Origin: SIG607 sp036307305
Lineage (GTDB): Bacteria; Bacillota; Clostridia; Oscillospirales; Acutalibacteraceae
Assembly: GCA_036307305.1 (NCBI GenBank)
Contig: JAXJXV010000014.1
Span: 248,001 to 312,000 of the forward strand
Reading direction: 5' to 3'
Length of the DNA stretch: 64,000 bases
Positions 47,865 through 56,754 of this stretch are shown here, one piece after another (within the stretch, counting starts at the first letter, position 1; each line of letters begins with the position of its first letter). Made by a program: the position numbers and the translations under genes. The notes beneath the pieces are model-generated. The model ran no database searches. It had not been told where the DNA came from and saw nothing but the letters and a program-made list of their open reading frames with translations.

Positions 47865-49784
47865 ATGGCACGAAGTCTTGAAAAACTAAAAAAACAATAC
47901 ACTTCTGTGACTCACGGAGCTTCTCTTCGCGGCAGAGGACCGCATTCCTCCAGAGCAAAAGGTAAGCCCAAAAACGTAGGAAAAACTGTAAACAGGTTGT
48001 TAGCATACGTGGGTAAATATAAAATTTTATTATTGATTGTTGCAGTTTCTATGCTGTTATCTACAGTAACCTCCTTAATCGGTTCCTATTTACTTGCCCC
48101 CATAATTAACAGAATTACTCTTGAACTTTTTCCAAACGCTCAGTTCAAAATGAGTACGTTTGAAAAACTGGCTGACGACATTATCACCAAAATCGTGGGA
48201 AACGATACAACTGTAACCACGTATATCATAACCGCGCTCGTTATACTTACGTCTGTATATCTTGTTGGTGTAATTTCCACTTATATGCAGTCAAGACTTA
48301 TGCTAACCGTTTCTCAAAACTCTGTTGAAAAAATCAGAAACGATTTATTCGCTAAAATGCAGAGTCTGCCCGTCAGGTATTTTGATTCTCACTCCACAGG
48401 CGAGGTTATGAGCCGTTTTACCAATGACGTTGATAATATTGACGTTATGTTAAATAATTCATTGGTGTCGGTATTTTCGGGCATTATAACCATTATAGGA
48501 ACCTTTGTGTTTATGATATCGACCAACTGGATACTGACCCTTATAACCATTCTTTTTATTCCTATTTTCGCAAGACTTGCAGGATTAATCGGAAAACACA
48601 GTTCAAAGTATTATTCAGCACAGCAATCAGCCCTCGGCGCAGTAAATGGTTATATCGAGGAAACTGTTAACGGTCAAAAGGTTATTAAGGTGTTTAATCA
48701 CGAAGCGGACTGCGTAGAAGAATTTTCTTTGCTTAACGACGAGCTTCGTCAGAAACAGTTTAAAGCGCAGTTTTTAGGCGGCATAATGGGACCGATAATG
48801 GGTAATACCAGCCAGATTTCATACGGCGTTACCGTTTCAGTGGGCGGTGTGCTTATGGTTCTTTCGGGATTTACTCCCGGCGCTCTCACCGTGTTTGCAG
48901 GTTATTCAAGGCAGTTTGCTATGCCAATCAATAATATTTCTATGCAAATGTCTACGATTTTTGCGGCACTTGCGGGAGCTGAACGTGTTTTCAATATTAT
49001 GGATATGGAGCCTGAAGATGAGGGCAGCGGTAAGAATTTGAAGCCTGAAATTAATGGTGAGGTTGTGTTCGAAGATGTTTCCTTTGGTTATAATGAAGAT
49101 AACCCTGTACTCAAGGACATTTCTCTTTATGCAAAAAAGGGTCAAAAAATAGCGTTTGTAGGTTCGACAGGTGCAGGAAAGACAACTATAACGAATTTGC
49201 TCAGTCGCTTCTATGATGCAAAAATCGGTAAAATTGCCATTGACGGTATTGATATACAGGATTTTGATAAGGATTATTTGCGCTCTAATATCGCAATGGT
49301 TCTGCAGGATACCCATTTATTTACGGGTACTGTTAAAGAAAATATCCGTTACGGCAGACTTGATGCAACAGACGATGAGGTTTATGAAGCGGCAAAAATC
49401 GCCTCGGCACATTCGTTTATAATGCGTCTTGAAAACGGATACGATACCGTTATTGAGGGCGACGGCGCTAATTTATCACAAGGTCAGCGTCAGCTTCTAA
49501 ATATTGCAAGAGCGGCTCTTTCTAAGGCGCCTATATTAGTGCTTGATGAAGCTACCAGTTCAGTTGATACCCGTACCGAAAGACATATTGAACACGGTAT
49601 GGACAGAATTATGAAAAACAGAACTACCTTTGTAATAGCGCACAGACTGTCTACTGTCAGAAATTCTGATGCTATTATGGTTCTTGAAAAAGGAAAAATT
49701 ATAGAAAGAGGTAGCCATGATGAGTTACTTGCCTTGAAAGGAACCTATTATAAGCTATACACCGGCGCTATTGAACTTGATTAG
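47865..49784 (+). CDS. ABC exporter half-transporter, active-site subunit
   Basis: A 639-residue partner of the preceding subunit. A basic N-terminal extension (about 1-45, with RGRGPHSSRAKGKPK) precedes six membrane helices. The ATPase has GSTGAGKTTITN (near 433), LSQGQRQ and LDEATSSVD (near 559) with the catalytic glutamate intact. AAGGAGGAG precedes the ATG, and the gene is three bases from its partner. Together they should form a multidrug- or lipid-type exporter of the TM287/288 or BmrCD class; the cargo is unknown. Nothing nearby specifies one. Confidence 0.9.
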   Translation: MARSLEKLKKQYTSVTHGASLRGRGPHSSRAKGKPKNVGKTVNRLLAYVGKYKILLLIVAVSMLLSTVTSLIGSYLLAPIINRITLELFPNAQFKMSTFEKLADDIITKIVGNDTTVTTYIITALVILTSVYLVGVISTYMQSRLMLTVSQNSVEKIRNDLFAKMQSLPVRYFDSHSTGEVMSRFTNDVDNIDVMLNNSLVSVFSGIITIIGTFVFMISTNWILTLITILFIPIFARLAGLIGKHSSKYYSAQQSALGAVNGYIEETVNGQKVIKVFNHEADCVEEFSLLNDELRQKQFKAQFLGGIMGPIMGNTSQISYGVTVSVGGVLMVLSGFTPGALTVFAGYSRQFAMPINNISMQMSTIFAALAGAERVFNIMDMEPEDEGSGKNLKPEINGEVVFEDVSFGYNEDNPVLKDISLYAKKGQKIAFVGSTGAGKTTITNLLSRFYDAKIGKIAIDGIDIQDFDKDYLRSNIAMVLQDTHLFTGTVKENIRYGRLDATDDEVYEAAKIASAHSFIMRLENGYDTVIEGDGANLSQGQRQLLNIARAALSKAPILVLDEATSSVDTRTERHIEHGMDRIMKNRTTFVIAHRLSTVRNSDAIMVLEKGKIIERGSHDELLALKGTYYKLYTGAIELD

Positions 49785-49785
49785 G

Positions 49786-49814
49786 TTGACAACATAAGGA
49801 TAGTGTGATACTAT
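49786..49814 (+). promoter_or_regulatory. Promoter of the sugar-nucleotide dehydratase gene
   Basis: TTGACA (49786-49791), 17-base spacer, TACTAT (49809-49814), starting two bases after the ABC stop codon. Confidence 0.6.
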
Positions 49815-49858
49815 ATTTAGTAATAGTAGTCAAAAATTACTGTTAAGGGGTATTTGTT

Positions 49859-51742
49859 GTGAGCAAAATCAATAAATATATTAAAATTTTCAGTTTGATA
49901 GTAGTCGATATGATTATCGTCTTCTTTTCCTACATTTTTTCATTGTATTTGCGGTTTCCGTCTGTTGAGGTTTTTAACGATTCTTTGAGTTTGAATAAGC
50001 TATTGTTTACGTTGCCTATTGTACTTGTTATATATATTGGCGTTTTTACGTTAATGAATTTTTACCGTACTATATGGAATTATGCAGGTATAAGAGAGAT
50101 TGCAAAAATAGGCTTGGCTTCATTCCTTGGCACATTAATCTGCTTTACTGTATTTTTTGTATATTCCGTTTATACAAGACAGCTCGATAAACAATTAGCT
50201 ATATTGCCCGAAAGCGTATATCTTTGCGTTCCTTTCTTTATTTTCGTGTTTATTGTTGTAGAGCGCTTTGGTATTAAGCTGCTTGTCAAAAATAATCGTA
50301 AAAAAACCAGCGCTACAAAAAGCGAGGTTTCAGGTAGAATAATGATTATCGGCGCAGGTGAGGCCGCTTCAATGCTAATTCAAAATATGAAAGACAGTGA
50401 TTATTATTCACCGTCTCATATTTCAATTATTGATGATAATCCTGCCAAAAAAGGCTTACTGATTCACGGCTATTCGGTTGTTGGTGGACGTGAATGTATT
50501 TTCGACGTTGCAAAAAAAGAAAATATTGATTTGATAATTTTTTGTATTCCGTCCTGTCCTGCAGAAGAAAAATCTAAAATCCTTAAGATTTGTCAGACTA
50601 CAAACTGCAAACTTAAAATTTTACCGCCTGTATATCAGTTTGTAAGCGGTGAGCAAATCTCTCCTAAAAACGTTCGTAACGTTGAAATTGAGGACCTTTT
50701 AGGTCGCACCCCGATTAAACTTAAGCTTGAAAGCGTTTCTGACTACGTAGAGGGAAAAACGGTTCTTGTTACCGGCGGCGGTGGTTCCATCGGTAGTGAA
50801 CTTTGCCGTCAGATAGCCGCAAATAAGCCTAAAAAACTTATTATATTTGACATTTACGAAAACAATGCTTATGAGATACAAAACGAGCTAAGAAGCACTT
50901 TTACTGATTTGAATCTTGTTGTTCTCATCGGTTCTGTAAGAGATACAAGGCGTCTCGACCATGTATTTGAAAATCATAAGCCTGATATTGTTTATCATGC
51001 GGCTGCTCACAAACACGTTCCACTTATGGAGGATTCGCCCTGCGAAGCTATTAAAAATAATGTTTTTGGTACTCTGAAAACGGTAATGGCTGCCGATAAA
51101 TACGGCGTTGAGCGTTTTGTTCTGATTTCTACTGACAAAGCTGTTAATCCCACCAATATTATGGGCGCCAGTAAACGTATGTGTGAAATGGTTATACAGG
51201 CATATAATCGTATAAGTAAAACCAATTATGTTGCAGTACGTTTCGGTAACGTTCTTGGAAGCAACGGCAGTGTCGTTCCTCTTTTTAAGCATCAGATTGA
51301 ACAAGGAGGCCCCGTTACTGTTACTGACCCGAGTATCATCAGATATTTTATGACTATACCCGAGGCAGTTTCGCTGGTTTTACAGGCAGGAGCCGAAGCT
51401 AAGGGCGGAGAAATTTTTGTATTGGATATGGGTGAGCCTGTTAAGATTTTAGATCTTGCTGAAAATCTTATTAAGCTTTCGGGTTACATTCCTTACGTAG
51501 ATATAGATATTAAGTTTACAGGACTGCGACCTGGCGAAAAGAGATACGAAGAGCTTCTTATGAGTGAGGAAGGTCTTACAAAAACGGCAAATGAGCTTAT
51601 TTATATTGGTAAACCTATTGATTTTGATGAAAAAACATTCCTTGAAAGTCTTAATGAATATAAGGATGAGATTTATTCCGATAATGACAATATAAGAGAG
51701 TGGGTTAAAAAATTTGTTCCCACCTATCATAAACCAGATTAA
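49859..51742 (+). CDS. Membrane-anchored NDP-sugar 4,6-dehydratase / epimerase
   Basis: A 627-residue polysaccharide-biosynthesis enzyme of the CapD/PglF/WbpM type. Four N-terminal membrane helices (about 8-125) precede a Rossmann-like domain (GRIMIIGAGEAASMLI near 160). The catalytic SDR domain begins VLVTGGGGSIGSELCRQI (near 304), contains HAAAHKHVPLME and STDKAVNPTNIMGASKRMCE, and ends with LRPGEKRYEELL. The usual catalytic Tyr of YxxxK is Met here (MGASKR), as is normal in this family, which uses an alternative set. GTG start with AAGGGG upstream. It probably makes a UDP-sugar keto intermediate for a capsule or glycoprotein. Confidence 0.92.
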   Translation: MSKINKYIKIFSLIVVDMIIVFFSYIFSLYLRFPSVEVFNDSLSLNKLLFTLPIVLVIYIGVFTLMNFYRTIWNYAGIREIAKIGLASFLGTLICFTVFFVYSVYTRQLDKQLAILPESVYLCVPFFIFVFIVVERFGIKLLVKNNRKKTSATKSEVSGRIMIIGAGEAASMLIQNMKDSDYYSPSHISIIDDNPAKKGLLIHGYSVVGGRECIFDVAKKENIDLIIFCIPSCPAEEKSKILKICQTTNCKLKILPPVYQFVSGEQISPKNVRNVEIEDLLGRTPIKLKLESVSDYVEGKTVLVTGGGGSIGSELCRQIAANKPKKLIIFDIYENNAYEIQNELRSTFTDLNLVVLIGSVRDTRRLDHVFENHKPDIVYHAAAHKHVPLMEDSPCEAIKNNVFGTLKTVMAADKYGVERFVLISTDKAVNPTNIMGASKRMCEMVIQAYNRISKTNYVAVRFGNVLGSNGSVVPLFKHQIEQGGPVTVTDPSIIRYFMTIPEAVSLVLQAGAEAKGGEIFVLDMGEPVKILDLAENLIKLSGYIPYVDIDIKFTGLRPGEKRYEELLMSEEGLTKTANELIYIGKPIDFDEKTFLESLNEYKDEIYSDNDNIREWVKKFVPTYHKPD

Positions 51743-51770
51743 AAAAATGCACCTTAAGGTGCATTTTTTT
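51741..51770 (+). terminator. Terminator of the dehydratase gene
   Basis: Near-perfect 30-base palindrome (ATGCACCTT/AAGGTGCAT core) with A7/T7 ends starting at the stop codon. Confidence 0.88.
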
Positions 51771-51836
51771 GTATAGTTTGTGCTGGTATTAAAAAAAGCA
51801 ACGCTTCATATATTTATTTTGAAAGAGGGTAGATAT

Positions 51837-52319
51837 ATGAAAGAAAAATCTGTTCAAGAATATGTTGATGAGCTTCGCAAAATGTATAGAAGAAGCGTTC
51901 CTGCAGTAACGGAATTTATAGACGAAAAACCAACGGAAGATGCCCTTGGCGGAATAATTGCTGTGGTGACCGGAGGGGAAGGCTATAGACCTATTCCTAA
52001 TGCTACTGTGACGATAACAAAAAGCGACACTGGTGAAGTTATAGAGCGGGTTGTTACCGACCAAAACGGAAAAACAAGGATTATAAGCTTACCTGCACCA
52101 AATAAGGATATGTCATTGACGCCAAGCTCTAACGACGAAAAAGTTTATCAAGTATATGATATGGAGGTAATAGCGGAGGGTTATTTACCATCTAAAATCA
52201 AAAACGTACCCGTATTTGCATCTACATTATCTATACAGCAGTTCAATCTTGTGTGGCAATATGCTACGGACAGTATGAACACTGAGATTGTAGATGAAGG
52301 CAATCCGTATAATTTATAA
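51837..52319 (+). CDS. Carboxypeptidase-regulatory-like domain protein
   Basis: A 160-residue protein. Residues 1-40 are charged and helical (MKEKSVQEYVDELRKMYRR and on), followed by a carboxypeptidase-D regulatory-like beta-sandwich: GGIIAVVTGGEGYRPIPNAT, then VTDQNGKTRIISLPAPN, and EVIAEGYLPSKIKNVPVFAS. No signal peptide is seen. AAAGAGGGTAG precedes the ATG. The gene is 15 bases from the SpoIID-like gene, and I infer they act together, perhaps in spore or cell-wall assembly. I know of no established function. Confidence 0.72.
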   Translation: MKEKSVQEYVDELRKMYRRSVPAVTEFIDEKPTEDALGGIIAVVTGGEGYRPIPNATVTITKSDTGEVIERVVTDQNGKTRIISLPAPNKDMSLTPSSNDEKVYQVYDMEVIAEGYLPSKIKNVPVFASTLSIQQFNLVWQYATDSMNTEIVDEGNPYNL

Positions 52320-52333
52320 AGGGAGGAAGCAAT

Positions 52334-53692
52334 ATGCCGTTAAATCCCGTTATACCTACCGATATAACTGTTCATCTTGGCGTACCGTCAGACATCAGCG
52401 CTGAAAATATTACCGTACCATTTACAGATTATATTAAAAACGTTGCATCAAGCGAAATTTATCCCACGTGGCCGGAAAACAGTTTGAGGGCAAACATTTA
52501 TGCTATAATTACCTTTGCTCTCAATAGAATATACACCGAATGGTATCCAAGTCAGAATTATGATTTTGACATAACAAACACTACTCAATACGACCAGGCG
52601 TATGTAAAAGACAGAACGGTTTTCGAAAATATATCACAGATTGTTGACGATATTTTCAATAGTTATGTAGCAAGGCAGGGTGACGTTCAACCGTTTTTTA
52701 CACAGTTTTGTAACGGTACTACATCAACCTGTGACGGACTTTCCCAATGGGGAACAGTTGAACTTGCCCGACAGGGAAGAACACCCTATGAAATTTTGCA
52801 GAACTATTATGGAAATGATATAAACATAATTATGAATGCGCCCGTCAGCGATATCGAAAGTTCTTATCCCGGAGTGCCGCTGAGACAGGGTGACAGCGGT
52901 AACGACGTGCAAATTATTCAGACTCAGCTTAACGCTATAGCAAAAAACTATCCTGCCATACCGAAAATTGAAAATCCTGACGGCGTTTTTGATGGAAGAA
53001 CGAGAGATTCTGTGGAAAAATTTCAGGAAGTGTTTTTCCTTGAACCAACAGGTATTGTTGATAAGGCTACCTGGTATAAAATCAAAAGATATTTTATTGG
53101 TGTCAGGCGTCTTGCTGAACTTAATTCAATTGGCATTACAGTTGAAGAAGCAAATCTTCCTTATGAAAATGAACTGAGTGAGGGAGACAGCGGTGAATCC
53201 GTAAGAGCAATACAGTATTATTTAAGCGTACTTGCGTATTTTAATTCAAATTTAAACTCATTAACTATAGACGGCGTGTTCGGAAATGAGACTGTAAATG
53301 CCGTTAAGGTTTTTCAGCAAAATTTTGGTTTAGAGCCAACAGGTATTGTTGACAGAGCAACCTGGAATAAGCTTAATTCAGCCTATCGTCAGTTGGTGGA
53401 AAATTTACCTGAGGGTTATTCGGGAGATAAAGCAACCATTTACCCAGGATACGTGCTTTCAATCGGTTCCAGAGGAGAAAACGTGTCAAATTTGCAAAGG
53501 TATTTAAACAGAATCAACGAAGTGAGCGGAGGGGGACCTCAGTTGAGCGTAGACGGAATTTTCGGAAATGCTACAGCAAATGCGGTAAGAAATTTTCAAA
53601 GGAATAACAATATTACGCCCTCGGGCAACGTGGGTCCGCAGACATGGCAAAGCATTGCAAGAGTTTATGACTCTATTATTTTTTCAGAATAA
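52334..53692 (+). CDS. SpoIID-like domain protein with three peptidoglycan-binding domains
   Basis: A 452-residue protein. Residues about 30-170 resemble the SpoIID lytic-transglycosylase fold: YIKNVASSEIYPTWPENSLR (with the candidate catalytic glutamate in SSE), FNSYVARQGDVQPFFTQFC, DGLSQWGTVELARQGRTPYE. Three PG_binding_1 domains follow, each with a repeated GDSGNDVQIIQTQLN or GVFGNETVNAVKVFQ pattern. No signal peptide or membrane helix is visible, unlike canonical SpoIID. It may be released with the lysing mother cell, or act in a spore compartment; these are inferences. GGGAGGAAG precedes the ATG. Confidence 0.78.
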   Translation: MPLNPVIPTDITVHLGVPSDISAENITVPFTDYIKNVASSEIYPTWPENSLRANIYAIITFALNRIYTEWYPSQNYDFDITNTTQYDQAYVKDRTVFENISQIVDDIFNSYVARQGDVQPFFTQFCNGTTSTCDGLSQWGTVELARQGRTPYEILQNYYGNDINIIMNAPVSDIESSYPGVPLRQGDSGNDVQIIQTQLNAIAKNYPAIPKIENPDGVFDGRTRDSVEKFQEVFFLEPTGIVDKATWYKIKRYFIGVRRLAELNSIGITVEEANLPYENELSEGDSGESVRAIQYYLSVLAYFNSNLNSLTIDGVFGNETVNAVKVFQQNFGLEPTGIVDRATWNKLNSAYRQLVENLPEGYSGDKATIYPGYVLSIGSRGENVSNLQRYLNRINEVSGGGPQLSVDGIFGNATANAVRNFQRNNNITPSGNVGPQTWQSIARVYDSIIFSE

Positions 53693-54647
53693 GAACCACG
53701 GGTGGAATTAATAGTAATGGTATAATATACATAAATTCAACGTTTTTAAATACGTTTGTAAAAACACAGAAAACAGATAGTATTGAACAAGCAACGGGCA
53801 GAAAATATTTTTCTGCCTCTTCTTTTATTTTTCCTATGGCGTCTTTTCCCACAGCAAGACATACTGCGCTTTTTATCAGCGTAGCAGCAAAATATAGAAA
53901 GTATGAAAAACCTTCTAATCTCAGAAATTTGTCACCAAGAGAAATTATACTTACCGACGAAGCATAAGGATTTAATAATTGTCCTGTGAGAGCAGTTCCG
54001 AATATACCTATAGTCTGAATTAAACATATTGATAAAATCAGTACTGCGTAAAAATATCCCGTTAAAACGCTGTGCTTCTTAATATTGTTCTTTAGAAAAT
54101 AAATTAAAATTATAGACTGTATGAAGCTTAATAACAGAAAAGCCAAAGCTTCATAAATAACGCCCTTTAAATCAATTTCGTTTATTTTTATCAAATAATT
54201 AAAACTTATATTTGGTAGGTTTAATATAAAAAATAGTAGCGACGTTATAGTAATAACAGCGAAGCTGACTGTGGAGATTTTTAAGATAACGTTTTTATTT
54301 GCTCTGCAAAAAATATATAGTAGCGTTATAAATAATAAAGAGGGAATTATCGTTTTTGCTTCAGTAAGTAAAACTCTGTCAGAGAAGGTAATGAAATTTC
54401 TGACTGTAACTAATGCGCAAAATAAACTGTAGGTTACCAGGACAGATATAGATAACTTACTGCTGAAAATACGGTCTGATTTTTTTAAGGCTATAATTAT
54501 AAAAACAAGACCTAAAATTACAGAAAGTAAAAATCCTATTACTACACCCTGTGGATATTTTGATAAAGGCAAATTAATAATGCTGTTACCGATTATAAAT
54601 AATCCCGTTATTGCTACGTAGGGGAGATTACTCTTGACGTTATCCAA
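53676..54647 (-). CDS. GerAB-like spore germination permease
   Basis: A 323-residue membrane protein with about ten hydrophobic segments. It resembles the endospore germination permease family (GerAB), which is part of the nutrient germinant receptor in the inner spore membrane. GerAB is usually near 360 residues, so this is on the short side. A TTG start at 54647 has AAGGATGGG upstream and overlaps the end of the gerAC-like gene by 34 bases. The last gene of the operon, it shares its 3' end with the convergent SpoIID-like gene, whose stop overlaps it by 17 bases. The germinant is unknown. Confidence 0.78.
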   Translation of the reverse strand: MDNVKSNLPYVAITGLFIIGNSIINLPLSKYPQGVVIGFLLSVILGLVFIIIALKKSDRIFSSKLSISVLVTYSLFCALVTVRNFITFSDRVLLTEAKTIIPSLLFITLLYIFCRANKNVILKISTVSFAVITITSLLFFILNLPNISFNYLIKINEIDLKGVIYEALAFLLLSFIQSIILIYFLKNNIKKHSVLTGYFYAVLILSICLIQTIGIFGTALTGQLLNPYASSVSIISLGDKFLRLEGFSYFLYFAATLIKSAVCLAVGKDAIGKIKEEAEKYFLPVACSILSVFCVFTNVFKNVEFMYIIPLLLIPPVVLILKK

Positions 54648-55195
54648 TTATACCCATCCTTTTCTGAAGTGATTACGGGGAGTTCTGCCTGGGAAACTTC
54701 ATAGATTGACGATAAACATTTAAATAATTTGTTATTTATTCCGTTCTTTTCAAAATAATGCGTCAGTTCATATCCTGTAAGTCCCGTTTTTCTATCCTTT
54801 AACGGAGTTTCATTACCATCGGTAAGCATTATTACGCTTGAAAGCGGTAATTGTTTACTTTTGGTAAGCTCTGTTATATTTTCAAAATCGCTTTTTGATA
54901 TATTTTCGTTTAAAATTATAGCTGAACAATGGGAGTATATAAGGCTGTACGGAAGAATTTTATCGGCTGTTTTAACTGTGCCGTCAATACTTGCAGAAGT
55001 GAATGTCATCAGTTTGCCTGTGTTTGTTTCTTCGGGCAGTACCGTTTCTACAGTCATAGTTATTTCATCGCCAATTCTGCAAAAAGATATAGCGCTTATT
55101 ATAACTGATTTTTCCGCAAGTCTTACTTTATCTTTGCCTATATATGCCGAGAGAAAAACAGTTAATGCAATTATGATAGCAATTATTTTTTTCAC
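54614..55195 (-). CDS. Truncated GerAC-like germination protein without lipobox
   Basis: A 193-residue protein. The N-terminal half is like the first domain of Ger(x)C proteins: an export segment (MKKIIAIIIALTVFLSAYIG) and then VIISAISFCRIGDEITMTVE and ELTHYFEKNGIN. Standard GerAC is a lipoprotein of about 370-400 residues. Two differences are visible: the protein is about half length, and no cysteine follows the hydrophobic segment, so lipid attachment is not predicted. The frame runs without interruption to a normal stop, so it is a short gene and not an obvious frameshift. It overlaps gerAA's end by four bases. Confidence 0.72.
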   Translation of the reverse strand: MKKIIAIIIALTVFLSAYIGKDKVRLAEKSVIISAISFCRIGDEITMTVETVLPEETNTGKLMTFTSASIDGTVKTADKILPYSLIYSHCSAIILNENISKSDFENITELTKSKQLPLSSVIMLTDGNETPLKDRKTGLTGYELTHYFEKNGINNKLFKCLSSIYEVSQAELPVITSEKDGYNWITSRVISPT

Positions 55196-56664
55196 TTTTT
55201 CACCTGTCTTGTTTTGTTTCTACTTAAAGATTGCGGACGAGTAATCATATCTCTCCAAGAAACTCTTATTAATGTATCTTTCAGAGATTGGCTGTTTATA
55301 TTTAAAAATGAAGACGTGCTGTCAGTACCGAATGACGATAAATTGAAAATATTATATAAAACTAAGAAAATAGCTATAAAATATCCGAACAGTCCGAAAA
55401 AACTGGAAATAAAGGCTAAAGCAATTCTTAAAAACAACACGGAGGTTCTGAGTCTTGTAACCATAAGACCTGCTATGCCGCTAAATGCCACGGCTATCAG
55501 CATGGGTGCGCTGACAATTCCCGCTTCAACTGCTGACTGGCCGATAACCAGTCCACCTACTATACTTAAAGCCTGTCCCATATTTTGCGGAACGCGTAGA
55601 CCTGCTTCCCTTAAAATTTCAAAAATAAATATTAAAAGCAGACATTCTATCAGCGGTGAAAATGGTATATCGCTTCTTGAGGAGGCAACCGTCAGATAAA
55701 AAGAGGTAGGCACCAGTTGTTTATGATGTGTAATTAATGCCAAAAATATTGCAGGAACGCTTATTGAAAGAAAAAAGCTGATATATCTGATTATCCTACC
55801 TGCAGTCGCAAACATAAAATTTTGATAATAATCGTCATCGCTTTGAAAGTTTTCGCTGAATAAATAGGGAAGCGTCAGTACAACGGGGGTGCCATCCACA
55901 AGTACTGCAACTCTTCCTTCAAGGAGACGCGCTGCAACTACGTCCGGTCTTTCGGTGCTGCCTGCAGTTTTAAAAAGCGAAAACTTGTTATCCGTAATCA
56001 GCTCGTTGATATAGTTGACGTCAAGAACGGAATCAATATCTATTTTCTTTATTTTTTCCTTTAAAATATTAAGCGCTTTTCTATTTACAAGACTGTCGAG
56101 ATAGGTTATAAAGATTCGTGTATCGGTACTTCTGCCTATATTCATTGTTTCAACGCATAAGTCGGGTGTAGGTAGTTTTCGGCGAATCATTGCCATATTA
56201 AGCATTACCGATTCGTCAAATCCTTCTCTTGGACCGATTAACACTCGTTCATCTGGCGGTTCGTTAATACCTCGCGTACGCCATCCCTTTGTATTTACTG
56301 TAATTGCTGTTTGCGTTCCGTCAATTATCAGAAGTGTATCTCCGTATAACAATCCTCGTAGCATTTCGCTGATGTATATCTGTTCACTGCTTTCTGCGGC
56401 AAAAAGAATGTTATTTAGTATACACTTTGTAATTTCACCCTCGAGTTCGTTCTGATAGCTGATAAGCGGCTCTATAACCGTTTGATTAAGTATTGTGTTG
56501 TTCACCATACCGTCAAGAAAGAAAATTGCACATTTGATTTTTCCTTTTATAAGAAAACGTCTGTATCGCAGTATTTTGTCTTTTGATAAAATGTGCTTTA
56601 TCATTCTAATATTTTCGTCAATGTTATCGGTCAATTTGCGGTTTTCAAAATCAGAAATATTCAT
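55192..56664 (-). CDS. GerAA-like spore germinant receptor subunit
   Basis: A 490-residue GerA-family protein in the inner spore membrane. A large N-terminal cytosolic domain (about 1-270) contains GPREGFDESVMLNMAMIRRK, and the membrane domain (about 280-460, five segments) includes LIECLLLIFIFEILREAGLR, followed by GQALSIVGGLVIGQSAVEAG. Sequence ILREAGLRVP and GQSAVEAG are hallmarks. ATG at 56664 follows AGGTGATTTA; upstream in-frame codons lack a ribosome site. It heads the operon gerAA-gerAC-gerAB. The unusual order (A, C, B) and short gerAC are noted separately. Confidence 0.92.
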   Translation of the reverse strand: MNISDFENRKLTDNIDENIRMIKHILSKDKILRYRRFLIKGKIKCAIFFLDGMVNNTILNQTVIEPLISYQNELEGEITKCILNNILFAAESSEQIYISEMLRGLLYGDTLLIIDGTQTAITVNTKGWRTRGINEPPDERVLIGPREGFDESVMLNMAMIRRKLPTPDLCVETMNIGRSTDTRIFITYLDSLVNRKALNILKEKIKKIDIDSVLDVNYINELITDNKFSLFKTAGSTERPDVVAARLLEGRVAVLVDGTPVVLTLPYLFSENFQSDDDYYQNFMFATAGRIIRYISFFLSISVPAIFLALITHHKQLVPTSFYLTVASSRSDIPFSPLIECLLLIFIFEILREAGLRVPQNMGQALSIVGGLVIGQSAVEAGIVSAPMLIAVAFSGIAGLMVTRLRTSVLFLRIALAFISSFFGLFGYFIAIFLVLYNIFNLSSFGTDSTSSFLNINSQSLKDTLIRVSWRDMITRPQSLSRNKTRQVKK

Positions 56665-56714
56665 TAAATCACCTATAATATTATTTACAGGTATTTCATT
56701 TTTTTGCATAAAAA

Positions 56715-56740
56715 AGAAAATCCTCAAAAGAGGATTTTCT
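56715..56740 (-). terminator. Terminator of the GH116 gene
   Basis: 11-bp perfect stem (56715-56725 with 56730-56740), loop AAAA on plus, TTTTTT tail on minus, in the 90 bases between GH116 and gerAA. Confidence 0.85.
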
Positions 56741-56754
56741 AATAAAACTATTAT

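Noticed and set aside
54614..55195. Frameshifted full-length gerC
   Set aside because: The next gene, gerAB, starts at its end with a normal permease sequence, so no room is left for a missing second half of gerC downstream.
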